Source: Bacillus horti (GTDB lineage: Bacteria; Bacillota; Bacilli; Caldalkalibacillales; JCM-10596). From it: 64,000 bases of DNA. Location of the stretch: assembly GCF_030813115.1 (NCBI RefSeq), contig NZ_JAUSTY010000008.1, forward strand, positions 1 to 64,000. Direction: 5' to 3'. Below the pieces are notes generated by a model that worked only from the letters and a program-made list of their open reading frames with translations, ran no database searches and was not told where the DNA came from. Below are positions 28,045 to 37,182 of this stretch, piece after piece. Each line of letters starts with the position of its first letter. Within the stretch, counting starts at the first letter, position 1. The position numbers and the translations under genes are program-made.

Positions 28045-29727
28045 TCATGCCTTCTCGCCATGCCTTCTCTTTATTTCTTCTTGCTCGTATAGAAAGTCCA
28101 CTAAGTGTACGGCTTTCATCTGATTTCCAAGACCTTCTCGTTCTATTCCTAGCTGCATTTGGAGTAAGCAGCCTGGATTAGAGGTAATGATTGTTTTTGC
28201 TTGAGTTTTCTTCACATCTTGCATTTTATGATCAAGTACCTTCATAGACATTTCTTGCTCCATAATATTATATATTCCTGCAGATCCACAACACATATTT
28301 GCATTTTTCAACTCTACAAATTGTGTACCTTCCGTTTGGTGCAATAGCTGCCTAGGGGCGTGATTCACTTTCATACCGTGACGCAAATGACAAGAGTCCT
28401 GATAAGTAATCACTTCTTCGGAAATAGAGCTTTGGCTATTAAATGATGCTGGCAAGTTTTTGCTATTGAATGATTCTGACGATAAGACTGCTCTTTGTGA
28501 TGAGGAAGGTGTTTGTGGCACCGTTGATGTTAATGTTGGTGATGCTGTTGGTGATGCTGTTGGTGTTGGTGTTGGTGTTTTTACTGGTTCCTCATACTCA
28601 TCCGCATTTTCAATTAACCATTCAGAAATATCTACGATTCGAGAAGCGAATCGCTCCGCTCTGCTCTTCCACTCAGGCTCATCCTTCAAAAGGTGTGGAT
28701 ATTCCATCAGAAACGCCCCACAGCCTCCAGCATTCGTTAGGATTTGTAAGGTAGTTGAAGCCACAGGATCATTCAGTTGCTCACCCTGCTCGAACACTTC
28801 AATGTTCCTTTTAGCTAGCTCCTTAGACGTTTGAATATCCCCTGCATGAGCATGTAAAGCTCCGCAGCATGTTTGTGCCTGTGGAACATGAACATTAAAT
28901 CCTGCACGCTGAGCCAGCTTCACTGTACGCTGATTCGTTTGGTGAAACATCATATCCATGATACACCCTTTAAAAAACTGAACCCGTGAGGAGGCGGAAG
29001 TTTGATCAGAAGCGTCAGAAAGCACGCTATTCATTTCTTTTTTCCACAGCTCTTTTGGTGAGGAGATATCAGGTACAATGCGCTCCATACTGACCATACT
29101 TTTTGGTAAGAGGATGTGTAATAGCTTCGTTTTACGTACTAGCCACTGTAACCCTGAACGCTGATAGACCCAAAGTAATGAGCCGATCGTTTTAAGCACT
29201 GGTGCAGAAGGTAGAACTTTTTTAAAGAAAATGGAACGAAATAGACGTATTGGCCATGAGTAAGTCTTATGCTCATGAAGAATGGCTCTTGCTTGCTCTA
29301 AAAGCTGACCATAGTTTACTCCTGATGGGCAGGCCGTTTCACACGCCCGACAGCCTAAGCATAAGCTAAGCTCTCGCTCAAAATGCTCATCTGGCTCAAT
29401 CACACCGTCTACAACACCCTTCATTAGGGCAATCCTCCCCCTAGGTGATGCAGCTTCCTTTCCTTCAGTCTGAACAAAAGTAGGACAGGAAGGCTGACAA
29501 AAGCCACAGCGTGTACAGTTCATCAGCTCCTCTATATCCATCTTTTGCTGAAAGTCTCTTTGTATTTTTTCAGCCTCAGGTAATGTCTTATACTGTTTTA
29601 CACCCTGTTGTGGTAACGGTTTATCATGTCTAACTACCTGTTGGGACATCGCTTTATGCTGTTTGATTGATTCTTGTAAGTGGTCCGCTTTATCCTGTTT
29701 CACTGGTTTCTGTAGCTGTGTGTTCAT
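28045..29727 (-). CDS. glcF: Glycolate/D-lactate oxidase iron-sulfur subunit (GlcF-like)
   Basis: Electron-transfer partner of GlcD, oxidising glycolate or D-lactate at the membrane side of the cytoplasm. It has two 4Fe-4S motifs, CTRCGFCQPSCPTF (Cys71-81) and CLGCRACETACPSG, and two CCG domains (FFKGCIMDMM...CCGALHAHAG and YQDSCHLRHGM...MCCGSAGIYN). The 560 residues exceed the family's usual length. The N-terminal 55 residues are Gln/Lys-rich repeats, and a Thr/Pro/Ser-rich insertion lies at about 385-445, coded by GTTGGT-type DNA repeats at 28520-28581. The start overlaps the glcD stop by four bases. GlcE is absent, as in other Bacillales. Confidence 0.92.
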   Translation of the reverse strand: MNTQLQKPVKQDKADHLQESIKQHKAMSQQVVRHDKPLPQQGVKQYKTLPEAEKIQRDFQQKMDIEELMNCTRCGFCQPSCPTFVQTEGKEAASPRGRIALMKGVVDGVIEPDEHFERELSLCLGCRACETACPSGVNYGQLLEQARAILHEHKTYSWPIRLFRSIFFKKVLPSAPVLKTIGSLLWVYQRSGLQWLVRKTKLLHILLPKSMVSMERIVPDISSPKELWKKEMNSVLSDASDQTSASSRVQFFKGCIMDMMFHQTNQRTVKLAQRAGFNVHVPQAQTCCGALHAHAGDIQTSKELAKRNIEVFEQGEQLNDPVASTTLQILTNAGGCGAFLMEYPHLLKDEPEWKSRAERFASRIVDISEWLIENADEYEEPVKTPTPTPTASPTASPTLTSTVPQTPSSSQRAVLSSESFNSKNLPASFNSQSSISEEVITYQDSCHLRHGMKVNHAPRQLLHQTEGTQFVELKNANMCCGSAGIYNIMEQEMSMKVLDHKMQDVKKTQAKTIITSNPGCLLQMQLGIEREGLGNQMKAVHLVDFLYEQEEIKRRHGEKA

Positions 29728-31151
29728 CCTTTGATCACGATCCTTTTTCTCTCTGCCTTAGCAAAAATCTTGCCCGGGTTCATTAGATTTTTAGGATCAA
29801 ACGCTTGTTTAATCGCTTTCATAGCAGCAACTCCCGTGTCGCCAAGCTTCCAGGATAGATAAGGAGCTTTTACAATGCCGACACCATGCTCACCTGTAAT
29901 GGTTCCACCTAATTGAATAGCCACCTCAAAAATTTCAGCAAACGCTTCCTCTACCCGATGCATCTCCTCTTCATCCCTATAATCCGTAACACAGGTCGGA
30001 TGTAGATTTCCATCCCCTGCATGACCAAACGTACAGATCTGCACCTCATATTTTTCGGCGATACGGTGAATAGAACGCACCATTTCAGCTATTTTGGAGC
30101 GTGGAACAGTGGCATCCTCAAGGATCGTTGTTGGTCTGAGCCTTGACAGTGCTGTTAAGGCTGAGCGTCTAGCCGTCGTAAGCTGTTCACTCTCTGCCAC
30201 AGTCCTGGCAATTTGAATGGAGGAAGCTCCGTATTGCTCACATAGCTTGGCAATCTGTTGAATATCCTGTTCTACAACGTCTGGATGTCCGTCCTGCTCA
30301 ATAAGCAGCACAGCTTCAATATCCGTTGGTAATCCAATTTGAGCAAAGTCCTCAACCGTCTTTAATGTAAGTTGATCCATAAATTCCAACGTGGCTGGAA
30401 TAATTTTTGCTGAAATAATCTCGGAAACGGTTTGAGCCGCATGCTCAATGTTTGGATAAAGCGCTAGCATCGTTTTTTTCGAGGCGGGTTTAGGAATTAG
30501 TTTTAAGGTAGCCTCTGTGATGATCCCAAGAGTACCTTCTGATCCTACCAGAAGCTTCGTTAAGTCATAGCCGGCTACATCCTTGGCCAGCTTTCCTCCA
30601 GTCCGCACAATCTCTCCCTGTGGAAGAACAACCTCTAACCCTAACACATAGTCCTTGGTTACACCGTATTTTAGCCCACGTAACCCACCTGAGCATTCGT
30701 TAATATTCCCTCCAATCGTGGAGATTTTCATGCTGCTAGGATCGGGGGGATAAAATAAACCAAGGGACTCCACTTGTTCAATTAATTGCTGTGTAATCAC
30801 TCCAGGCTGTACAGTAATCGTTAAATTTTGCTCATCAATCTCTAAAATTTGATTCATACGTGTAAATAGGATGACAATCCCGCCCTCTGTTGGAACGGTT
30901 CCTGCACATAAATTAGTGCCCGATCCTCTTGGAACAATAGGGATCTCATACTCATAACAGAGCTTCAACAGCTGAGCGATTTCCTCCGTACTTTTTGGTC
31001 GAACGACAGCCTGGGGCATGGACTGATAGCCAGGGGTAGCGTCATAGGAATAAGAAAGTAGAGATACGGGATCATCTTCTACATAGGCATGACCTACAAT
31101 GGCGTAAATTTTTTCAAGAATTTGTGTGTCCAGCTTTGTCATATTTTTCAT
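29724..31151 (-). CDS. glcD: FAD-linked glycolate/D-lactate oxidase subunit (GlcD-like)
   Basis: A 475-residue flavoprotein of the GlcD/D-lactate dehydrogenase (DLD) family. The FAD-binding PCMH domain shows PIVPRGSGTNLCAG and FYPPDPSSMKISTIGGNI, then LVGSEGTLGIITEATLKL. The C-terminal cap shows FGHAGDGNLHP and TGEHGVGIVKAPYL. It probably oxidises glycolate or D-lactate, passing electrons to GlcF. MurQ, encoded 7 kb away in the same catabolic block, releases D-lactate, so D-lactate is an attractive substrate; this is inference. The start ATG has GGGGGAG upstream. It is first in the glcD-glcF operon. Confidence 0.92.
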   Translation of the reverse strand: MKNMTKLDTQILEKIYAIVGHAYVEDDPVSLLSYSYDATPGYQSMPQAVVRPKSTEEIAQLLKLCYEYEIPIVPRGSGTNLCAGTVPTEGGIVILFTRMNQILEIDEQNLTITVQPGVITQQLIEQVESLGLFYPPDPSSMKISTIGGNINECSGGLRGLKYGVTKDYVLGLEVVLPQGEIVRTGGKLAKDVAGYDLTKLLVGSEGTLGIITEATLKLIPKPASKKTMLALYPNIEHAAQTVSEIISAKIIPATLEFMDQLTLKTVEDFAQIGLPTDIEAVLLIEQDGHPDVVEQDIQQIAKLCEQYGASSIQIARTVAESEQLTTARRSALTALSRLRPTTILEDATVPRSKIAEMVRSIHRIAEKYEVQICTFGHAGDGNLHPTCVTDYRDEEEMHRVEEAFAEIFEVAIQLGGTITGEHGVGIVKAPYLSWKLGDTGVAAMKAIKQAFDPKNLMNPGKIFAKAERKRIVIKG

Positions 31152-31187
31152 CGTACTCCCCCATCTGCTAATAAGTTACTCCTGTGG

Positions 31188-31430
31188 TTTCTAACGGACA
31201 TAACTGCACCTTAGATGTGTTTTTTTCAACCCCATCAATTCTAACGGACAAAATTGCACCTTAGAAGAGTGTTTTGAGGAAAAATCTCTGGATATTCATT
31301 CTAAGAGTTAAAAATGTCCGTTAGAGAGCGAATCAGGCGAAAAAGGCTGTTTAAGAGTCAAATATGTCCGTTAAAAGTTTATAATGATAAAAGAAGCTGC
31401 ACCAGCATAGAAAAATCTACTTTTGGGACA
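31188..31430. repeat. Cluster of four 26-bp modular palindromes upstream of glcD
   Basis: Units start at 31190 (arms TCTAACGGACA and TGCACCTTAGA), 31240 (same arms), about 31300 (TCTAAGAGTTA and TGTCCGTTAGA) and 31350 (TTTAAGAGTCA and TGTCCGTTAAA). The 86-bp block 31240-31325 is an inverted, slightly diverged copy of 45161-45246. A GGGACAGCTCTT element ends the cluster at about 31417-31428. Confidence 0.9.
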
Positions 31431-31459
31431 GCTCTTCATTGTTCTTCATAATCTTCATT

Positions 31460-31690
31460 GTTCTTCATGCTTCTATAATTCTATATGTCTTCATTCTTTT
31501 GTGTTCATCATGCTTTTATAATTCTATATATCTTGATTCCTTCGTGTTCATCATGCTTTCTTAATTCTATATATCTCTTGATTCCTTAGTGTTCATCATA
31601 CATTCCCTGTATAGCATCAATCTAGCATTAGTTATTCTCCACCTGCAGAGATCAATCTAGCACTATTATTATTCTCCACATACAATTAGT
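31460..31690. repeat. Degenerate 41-45-bp tandem repeat and a second direct repeat
   Basis: Units 31460-31500, 31501-31543 and 31544-31588, plus a partial unit at 31589-31606, share GTGTTCATCATGCTT and AATTCTATATATCT. A different direct repeat, ATCAATCTAGCA...TTATTCTCCAC, follows twice in 31616-31679. No gene is seen in 31152-31698. Confidence 0.8.
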
Positions 31691-31698
31691 AAGCAATT

Positions 31699-32463
31699 CT
31701 ATAAAATAAGGAGCAATTCCTCTATAGACTTAATAATCGTCTGTGGTCGCTGAGAATGATCGAGCTCTTCAAGGACTACTCCCGTCTCCTTCTCTAGCTT
31801 CTTTTTACATAGCCCCAAGCTTAGCTCATGCTGGGCACGCTCCTGAGGAGTAAGTTGCTCAAGTTCAACGGGTAAGGCTGTAGCGATCAGAATGGAGTGA
31901 ACGTTCATAGCGTTTGCCAGCGTTATATCATGATCAATTCGATCACCAACATGAGCGGCAATTGTTTCGTCATCCAGCTCCTTTAGCATCGCGACATCGG
32001 GTTTCCCTGCTCCAGCTATCTCTGGGGTAATCACTTTATCGAAATACTCCAAGATGCCAATCGCTTGTAGAACAGGCGCTTGATACTTCATAAAGCCATT
32101 CGTCGCTACAGCAAGGCTGTACCCTCTATTTTTTAACTCCTGTAGAACCTGAGGAATTGACTCCTCCAGCATGTATACCTTTGGGAGAACAGAATGCTTC
32201 AGCACCATCTGCTCCACATCGATATCCATTTTTAACCCTTCATGTCCTAAAACCGTTTGAACAATTTCATCCCAATCATACGCAGCCACGTACCTGCCAG
32301 CTTTAAGGCGTTGTTCATGCTCTTTCACCAACGCCTCTACTACATTCCAGTCACGCTCTACCTTTGAGCCTATGATTTCCTGTAATTCAGGAAAAATATA
32401 CGCTCCAAAAGGGTTCTGCATCAATGTTCCATCTAAGTCAAAGGTAATCCATTTTTTATCCAT
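31699..32463 (-). CDS. HAD-superfamily hydrolase
   Basis: A 254-residue HAD phosphatase with the nucleophile motif FDLDGTLMQNP at the N-terminus, a cap domain (about 15-100), the Thr/Ser motif VATNGFM, a Lys in GAGKPD, and the acidic motif HVGDRIDHDITLAN. The start codon shares a base with the stop of the upstream permease gene (TAATG), so it is the last gene of the ABC importer operon. It may dephosphorylate a sugar phosphate formed in this pathway, but the family is too broad to name a substrate. Confidence 0.87.
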   Translation of the reverse strand: MDKKWITFDLDGTLMQNPFGAYIFPELQEIIGSKVERDWNVVEALVKEHEQRLKAGRYVAAYDWDEIVQTVLGHEGLKMDIDVEQMVLKHSVLPKVYMLEESIPQVLQELKNRGYSLAVATNGFMKYQAPVLQAIGILEYFDKVITPEIAGAGKPDVAMLKELDDETIAAHVGDRIDHDITLANAMNVHSILIATALPVELEQLTPQERAQHELSLGLCKKKLEKETGVVLEELDHSQRPQTIIKSIEELLLIL

Positions 32464-33287
32464 TATTTCAGAGCTCCTGACGTTAAGCCTTCAATAAATT
32501 GCTTCGAAGCAAACAAGAAAGCGATAATCATCGGTAAAGAGGAAATTGTTAATCCGGCAAAAAGGAGATTCCATTGTGTATCATATTCACCAAACAATGT
32601 TAGCATTCCTAAAGGAATTGTCCTTAGCTCATCACTGCGGATGAAAATTAATGGGTAGAAGAAATCATTCCATACACCGATCAAATTCACAATCCCAACC
32701 GTTGCTACGGCAGGCTTCATGAGTGGTAAGACAATTTTATAATAAACCTGAAATTCATTACACCCATCTAAGCGTGCTGATTGCTCCAAATCCTTCGGTA
32801 AGGTCTTAAAGAATCCATAGAAAACAAATACGGCAAAAGGAATATTACCAGCTACGTAAACAATAACAAGTGACGTAAGTGTATCCAACAATCCTAGATT
32901 CATGAAAATAAGATACAAAGGAATGATCGCGAGCTTCATTGGCAGCATCAAACCTAGCATAAAAAAGAACAAAATATAGGTGTTCCATTTAAATGAATAT
33001 CGAGCTAGATAGTACGCAGCCAGTGATGAAACAAATAAAATGACGAATACAGACGCTGCGCTTACATAAATACTATTCCAGACGTATCCAGAGAAATTAA
33101 CCTTCTCCCACACATCAATATAGTTCTGAAAATCCAAAGCAGAAGGAAGCCCTAAAGGAGATCTAAATATCTCAATATTGGATTTAAAGGAGTTAAAAAT
33201 CATTAACAGGATGGGATAGAGAAATAAGATAGCAAAGAAGATAAGAACCGCGTATTTAGCTCCTTGACCCCAGCGTGATGTTTTCAT
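32463..33287 (-). CDS. Carbohydrate ABC transporter permease, MalG-like
   Basis: A 274-residue inner permease of the CUT1 family. It has six hydrophobic segments and the EAA loop DGCNEFQVYYKIVLPLMKPA that docks the ATPase. It is preceded by GGGGTGA and starts 12 bases after the MalF-like gene. No ATP-binding protein is encoded in the cluster, which in Bacillales usually means a shared MsmX-type ATPase is used. The operon context (AmiE-like hydrolase, murQ, murK nearby, shared operator) suggests a cell-wall sugar as substrate. Confidence 0.92.
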   Translation of the reverse strand: MKTSRWGQGAKYAVLIFFAILFLYPILLMIFNSFKSNIEIFRSPLGLPSALDFQNYIDVWEKVNFSGYVWNSIYVSAASVFVILFVSSLAAYYLARYSFKWNTYILFFFMLGLMLPMKLAIIPLYLIFMNLGLLDTLTSLVIVYVAGNIPFAVFVFYGFFKTLPKDLEQSARLDGCNEFQVYYKIVLPLMKPAVATVGIVNLIGVWNDFFYPLIFIRSDELRTIPLGMLTLFGEYDTQWNLLFAGLTISSLPMIIAFLFASKQFIEGLTSGALK

Positions 33288-33299
33288 TGTGCTTCACCC

Positions 33300-34256
33300 C
33301 TATCTTTCAAAATTCTTACGTTGGAAGAAGAAAAGACTGATGGCCGTAACGGATGCAATAATGAAGAACAAGATCACTGCAAGCGCCGAGCCTAAACCAA
33401 TGGCCTGTCCGCCCTCAACAGAACCAAACGCTAAGCGGTAGAAATAAGTCGCTAAAACGTCAGTGGAATAATAAGGTCCACCTGATGATCCCTGCATGGC
33501 AAAGATAAGCTCAAAGATTTCAAAGGAACTAATAAACGTAAGAATAGTCATAATCATAAGTGCTGGAAGAACCATTGGAACTGTGATTTTAAAAATCATG
33601 GTCAGCCCCCGAGCTCCATCAATTCTTGCCGCCTCAAAAATTTCATCATCAATAGCCTGTAATCCCGCTAGGAAAATAAGCATGGCAAAACCAATACTTG
33701 ACCAGCTGTTGACTAGGATGATTGTATACAAAGCTGTATCTGTGCTTCCCAGCCAAGGCATAGCTAGATTATCTAAGCCTATCATTCTAAGAAAGGAGTT
33801 CAAAGCCCCGTTAGTTGGATTTAGAATCAAGCTGAATAAGAATCCAATAACAATAACGGAAAGTAGCTTAGGTATAAAAAAGACGGATTTGAAAAACTCT
33901 CTCCCTTTGATCTTACTATGAAGTAACAACGCTAATATAAAAGCCACAACTAGCTTGGAAAAGAAGCTGACAACGAAAACTATCCAGTTGTGATTTAATG
34001 CATTCGTAAACGTTTCTTTATACGGAGATTGGGTCAATAGTGTCACGAAATTCTGAATCCCAATAAAAGCGTCACGTGTAAAGCCATTAAACGAATAGAA
34101 GCTGTTCAGAAAAGCTGTGAAAATCGGATAAATTTGAAAGACGATGTAAAAAAGAAGAGCAGGCAATAAAAATAAGTGAACCAAATGCTTTTTCATGTTT
34201 TTCTTTTTTTTGATTGTTCTAACTTCTTGTGGTTGATCTTCCTGTAAAGAAGGCAT
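33300..34256 (-). CDS. Carbohydrate ABC transporter permease, MalF-like
   Basis: A 318-residue partner permease of the CUT1 family. A charged N-terminus (about 1-22, KKKK) precedes six membrane segments. The EAA loop is AARIDGARGLTMIFKITVPM. The start ATG has GAGGAGGAA upstream at a spacing of about nine. It lies 270 bp downstream of the solute-binding-protein gene, with a strong hairpin between them that may reduce permease expression relative to the binding protein, a common pattern in such operons. Confidence 0.92.
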   Translation of the reverse strand: MPSLQEDQPQEVRTIKKKKNMKKHLVHLFLLPALLFYIVFQIYPIFTAFLNSFYSFNGFTRDAFIGIQNFVTLLTQSPYKETFTNALNHNWIVFVVSFFSKLVVAFILALLLHSKIKGREFFKSVFFIPKLLSVIVIGFLFSLILNPTNGALNSFLRMIGLDNLAMPWLGSTDTALYTIILVNSWSSIGFAMLIFLAGLQAIDDEIFEAARIDGARGLTMIFKITVPMVLPALMIMTILTFISSFEIFELIFAMQGSSGGPYYSTDVLATYFYRLAFGSVEGGQAIGLGSALAVILFFIIASVTAISLFFFQRKNFER

Positions 34257-34370
34257 CTCGTTCTATTCCTCCTCTTTTATTAGAAAAACTTGGTCTCTCT
34301 CTAGCCATTTCATTTCAAAATGTCGAAAGGCTAGACAGTAGCTTGTAACAAACTAGCTACTTAAAATATT

Positions 34371-34420
34371 CGTTTATCAGATGAGAAACGCAAAGTGATT
34401 TGTTTGTCATCTGATAAACG
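34371..34420 (-). terminator. Intercistronic hairpin between binding-protein and permease genes
   Basis: Perfect 14-bp arms CGTTTATCAGATGA (34371-34384) and TCATCTGATAAACG (34407-34420) with a 22-base loop and no following T run. Such a hairpin could stabilise the upstream mRNA segment or act as a partial attenuator; which one is not shown by the sequence. Confidence 0.6.
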
Positions 34421-34525
34421 CAGTTACTCGTTTTTGTTAAACAACATACAGCCAGCAATGAGTGACTGTATATTGTTTTAGTCATTTGTCATCGCATATT
34501 GAGCTTAGTACAATTGGCCGATTTT

Positions 34526-35842
34526 TTACTCTTGCTTAGCTCTTTCTGCCGCAACCTGAGTATCATCTAGCACCTTATCAAGGTCAATTTCACCTAGATA
34601 TAATCCCTGCAGGGCGTCTTCAAATGTTGTTTTCCCTGTAGGTGAACCTTCACCATAATGAACTAGCATTAAATATGGTGTAGAGTTCTTCGCACTTGCT
34701 TCAGAAATTTGATTCACGATTGGATGGCTAGGCTGCACGCCTGACACAGGGCTTACACGGTTTAGTTCATCACTGAACATCTGACCAAAATCTACTGATG
34801 TCATAAACTCCATGAATTTAAGAGCAGCTTCTTGGTTTCTGGAGTTTTTCACTACTCCATAGGATCCATCTACCCATTGTGTTACATGAGCATCTTCACC
34901 TTTGGAAGTAGCTAATCCTGGAATAACGCCAAACTCAATGTCTGGTGCATTGTTTTCAAAAGTAGCTAAACGATAGTCTCCATTGATGTACATAGCCGCT
35001 TGCTCTGTATAAATTAGAGATTGAGCATCGTTATCATCTAATCCCATAAAATGCTGCGGGAAAAACTCTTCTAATTCTTGCATCTTAACAACAGAGTCAG
35101 CGAAAGCTGCGTCTTTTAAATCTGTTGATCCAGAGGTAAGCTTATCTACAAAATCATTGCCTCCGTAGATCGCTGGTCCAACTACACCATGAGTCATAGA
35201 AAGAAGGTAAGCAGCTCGTCCACCCTGAGCGATCGGAATCACTCCATTATCCTTTAATTGCTGACTCACTTGAACTAATTCATCATAGGTTTCAGGAACT
35301 TCTATTCCATATTCATCAAAGATAGCTTTATTATAAAAGATAACTCCAGAGTTAATCGATAACGGAATTCCGTAAACGCTTCCATCATTCCCTCTAGCTG
35401 CATCCAAATATGCTTCTGGAATGTTCTCTAGTCCTGCAAGATCATCTAAGGAAACAAGATAATCATTATCAGCAATCGTTTTTGCTCCAGAGTAAGGACG
35501 AAGCTGAATAATATCAGGTCCAGAACCAGCTACTAAGGAGTTCGTTAAGATTGTGTTGTACTCTGTAGACTGAAACGGTTCAAACTTAATCGTAATATTA
35601 GGATTTTCGTCTTGGAATGCAGCAATTAACTTTTCATAAGCTGGTCTATCCTCTGGTCTCCAGCTATACATGGTCAATTGTATCGCTTGTCCACTCCCTA
35701 CTTCAGTTCCCCCATTTGTACCCGGCTCTTCAGTATCTGTGCTTGTATCAGGATTTTCTTCAGAATTGGAACTACAACCAAAAGCAACTAAACATAATAC
35801 AAGAAACATAGCTAGAACGACAAAATTCTTTTTGTTCAACAT
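34526..35842 (-). CDS. Sugar ABC transporter substrate-binding lipoprotein
   Basis: A 438-residue extracellular lipoprotein of the CUT1 (MsmE-like) class. It has a signal segment with lipobox LVAFGCSSN, a Ser/Glu/Thr-rich linker, and a binding fold with LTMYSWRPEDRPAYEKLIAAF and GSGPDIIQL. It should capture an oligosaccharide for the two permeases downstream. The ATG at 35842 is chosen because GAGAGGGG lies eight bases upstream; the earlier ATG at 35860 has no ribosome site. Two copies of the candidate MurR operator surround its -10 region, tying the importer to muropeptide use. Confidence 0.92.
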   Translation of the reverse strand: MLNKKNFVVLAMFLVLCLVAFGCSSNSEENPDTSTDTEEPGTNGGTEVGSGQAIQLTMYSWRPEDRPAYEKLIAAFQDENPNITIKFEPFQSTEYNTILTNSLVAGSGPDIIQLRPYSGAKTIADNDYLVSLDDLAGLENIPEAYLDAARGNDGSVYGIPLSINSGVIFYNKAIFDEYGIEVPETYDELVQVSQQLKDNGVIPIAQGGRAAYLLSMTHGVVGPAIYGGNDFVDKLTSGSTDLKDAAFADSVVKMQELEEFFPQHFMGLDDNDAQSLIYTEQAAMYINGDYRLATFENNAPDIEFGVIPGLATSKGEDAHVTQWVDGSYGVVKNSRNQEAALKFMEFMTSVDFGQMFSDELNRVSPVSGVQPSHPIVNQISEASAKNSTPYLMLVHYGEGSPTGKTTFEDALQGLYLGEIDLDKVLDDTQVAAERAKQE

Positions 35843-35988
35843 AATTGTTGCCCCTCTCATATAGATGTCATTTTCATGCTTTGTGTAAATCTAGATGCTG
35901 GTCTAACCGTCTACTCTGATTTTCAAGCATCCCCCTCCATAAATCTCATTCTTTTGAACGTGTAGCAGACACCTACCACTCAAAATGA

Positions 35989-36037
35989 TGAAATTTAATT
36001 TCTAAACAAACCCATTATATCATGAAATAAAATTTTA
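35989..36037 (-). promoter_or_regulatory. Promoter of the ABC importer with two candidate MurR operators
   Basis: Minus-strand -10 TATAAT lies at 36014-36019. Palindrome TGAAATAAAATTTTA at 36023-36037 lies between -35 and -10, and TGAAATTTAATTTCT at 35989-36003 lies just downstream of the -10. The -35 is weak. Confidence 0.6.
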
Positions 36038-36135
36038 TAAATCAGAAATATGCTAAATTTGTCGAAAAGTCGTCACTGAACATGCTTGAACATAGGGTTT
36101 AACTTAGAAAATTGTATATCTCATTAAAATTCGAT

Positions 36136-37182
36136 CTAAAACATAGCTCTTATCATATTATGGACCTTTGGTCTAATATCTAGAATGTGTGGTTCTCTCC
36201 CGTAATGGACACGATTGGTTAAAAGAATAACATGAAGCTCCTCTTCAGGATCAAACCAGAGACTTGTTCCAGTGAACCCTGTATGACCATAGGATAAATC
36301 TGAGAATAGCTCTCCACAGGCTGAGTAGGAGATAGGGGACTTCATCATCCAGCCCAATCCTCTGCCTTCATCCAGTGCAGGTGTAAAGTTTTTTTTGCTT
36401 AGTCTAATACTTGCCTCAGAGAGTATAGGTTTATCCCTGCCATTTAGCTCAATCATTCTTGCAAATTTAGCTAGATCCTGGACGGTAGAAAACAAGCCTG
36501 CATGACCACTTACGCCCCCCATTGTCTCTGCTTTTTCGTCATGGACAATGCCACATTTATACTCTTGCCTTATTGGGCAGAGCTCTGTAGCTGCATAACG
36601 CTCTATGGGGAAGCTCGGGTTAAAGCCTGTATCCTTCATATCTAGTGGATCAAAGATGACTTTCGCACAGTATTGATCAAACGCTTCTCCAGTCACTCTC
36701 TCAATTAAAAAGGATAGGAGAATCATGCCTAGATCACTGTAAATGACTTTTTGTCCAGGTTCATAAATCAATTGTTCTGCACAAATAGCTTCTAAAATTT
36801 CTTTTTTAGCTAACTGCTGTTTATGATACGGGCGATCCGCTACAAGTCCTGAAGAGTGAGTAAGGAGATGGAAAATTCTTATTTTGTCCTTATCATGGGA
36901 GTCAAATTCAGGAATGTGCTTAGAAACAGAATCATACAATCCTAGCTTCCCTTCCTCTAATAGCTTCAATGTAGCGGGAAGTGTAGCTATGACCTTTGTT
37001 AAAGACGCAAGATCAAAAACAGTATCTAGTTTCATTTCTGTCGGAGTAGGAAATACTGTCTTGTAGCCTAGTGCTTCCTGACAGACAAGCTGTCCACGAT
37101 GTGAGACGTGTAAAACAGCACCTGGTAGGCGGTTTTTCTTAATCTCATTCTCTAGAAATGTAAGCACTAGTGAGAGCTTCAT
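36136..37182 (-). CDS. Beta-lactamase-fold serine hydrolase, AmiE/YbbE-like
   Basis: A 348-residue class C beta-lactamase-fold enzyme. The catalytic Ser-x-x-Lys is in DLASLTKVIATL (about residue 60), a Tyr-Ser-Asp in VIYSDLGMILL, and the third box is HTGFTGTSLW. In B. subtilis the homologue in the same cluster (YbbE/AmiE) is a secreted N-acetylmuramoyl-L-alanine amidase that strips peptide from MurNAc. Here there is no signal peptide, so a cytoplasmic amidase is inferred. Its start overlaps the murQ stop (ATGA), so it is co-translated with the etherase. An esterase or other amidase role cannot be excluded. Confidence 0.85.
   Translation of the reverse strand: MKLSLVLTFLENEIKKNRLPGAVLHVSHRGQLVCQEALGYKTVFPTPTEMKLDTVFDLASLTKVIATLPATLKLLEEGKLGLYDSVSKHIPEFDSHDKDKIRIFHLLTHSSGLVADRPYHKQQLAKKEILEAICAEQLIYEPGQKVIYSDLGMILLSFLIERVTGEAFDQYCAKVIFDPLDMKDTGFNPSFPIERYAATELCPIRQEYKCGIVHDEKAETMGGVSGHAGLFSTVQDLAKFARMIELNGRDKPILSEASIRLSKKNFTPALDEGRGLGWMMKSPISYSACGELFSDLSYGHTGFTGTSLWFDPEEELHVILLTNRVHYGREPHILDIRPKVHNMIRAMF

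Noticed and set aside
31188-31430. CRISPR array
   Set aside because: The repeated units are palindromes with variable arms and irregular spacing; there are no uniform spacers and no cas genes.
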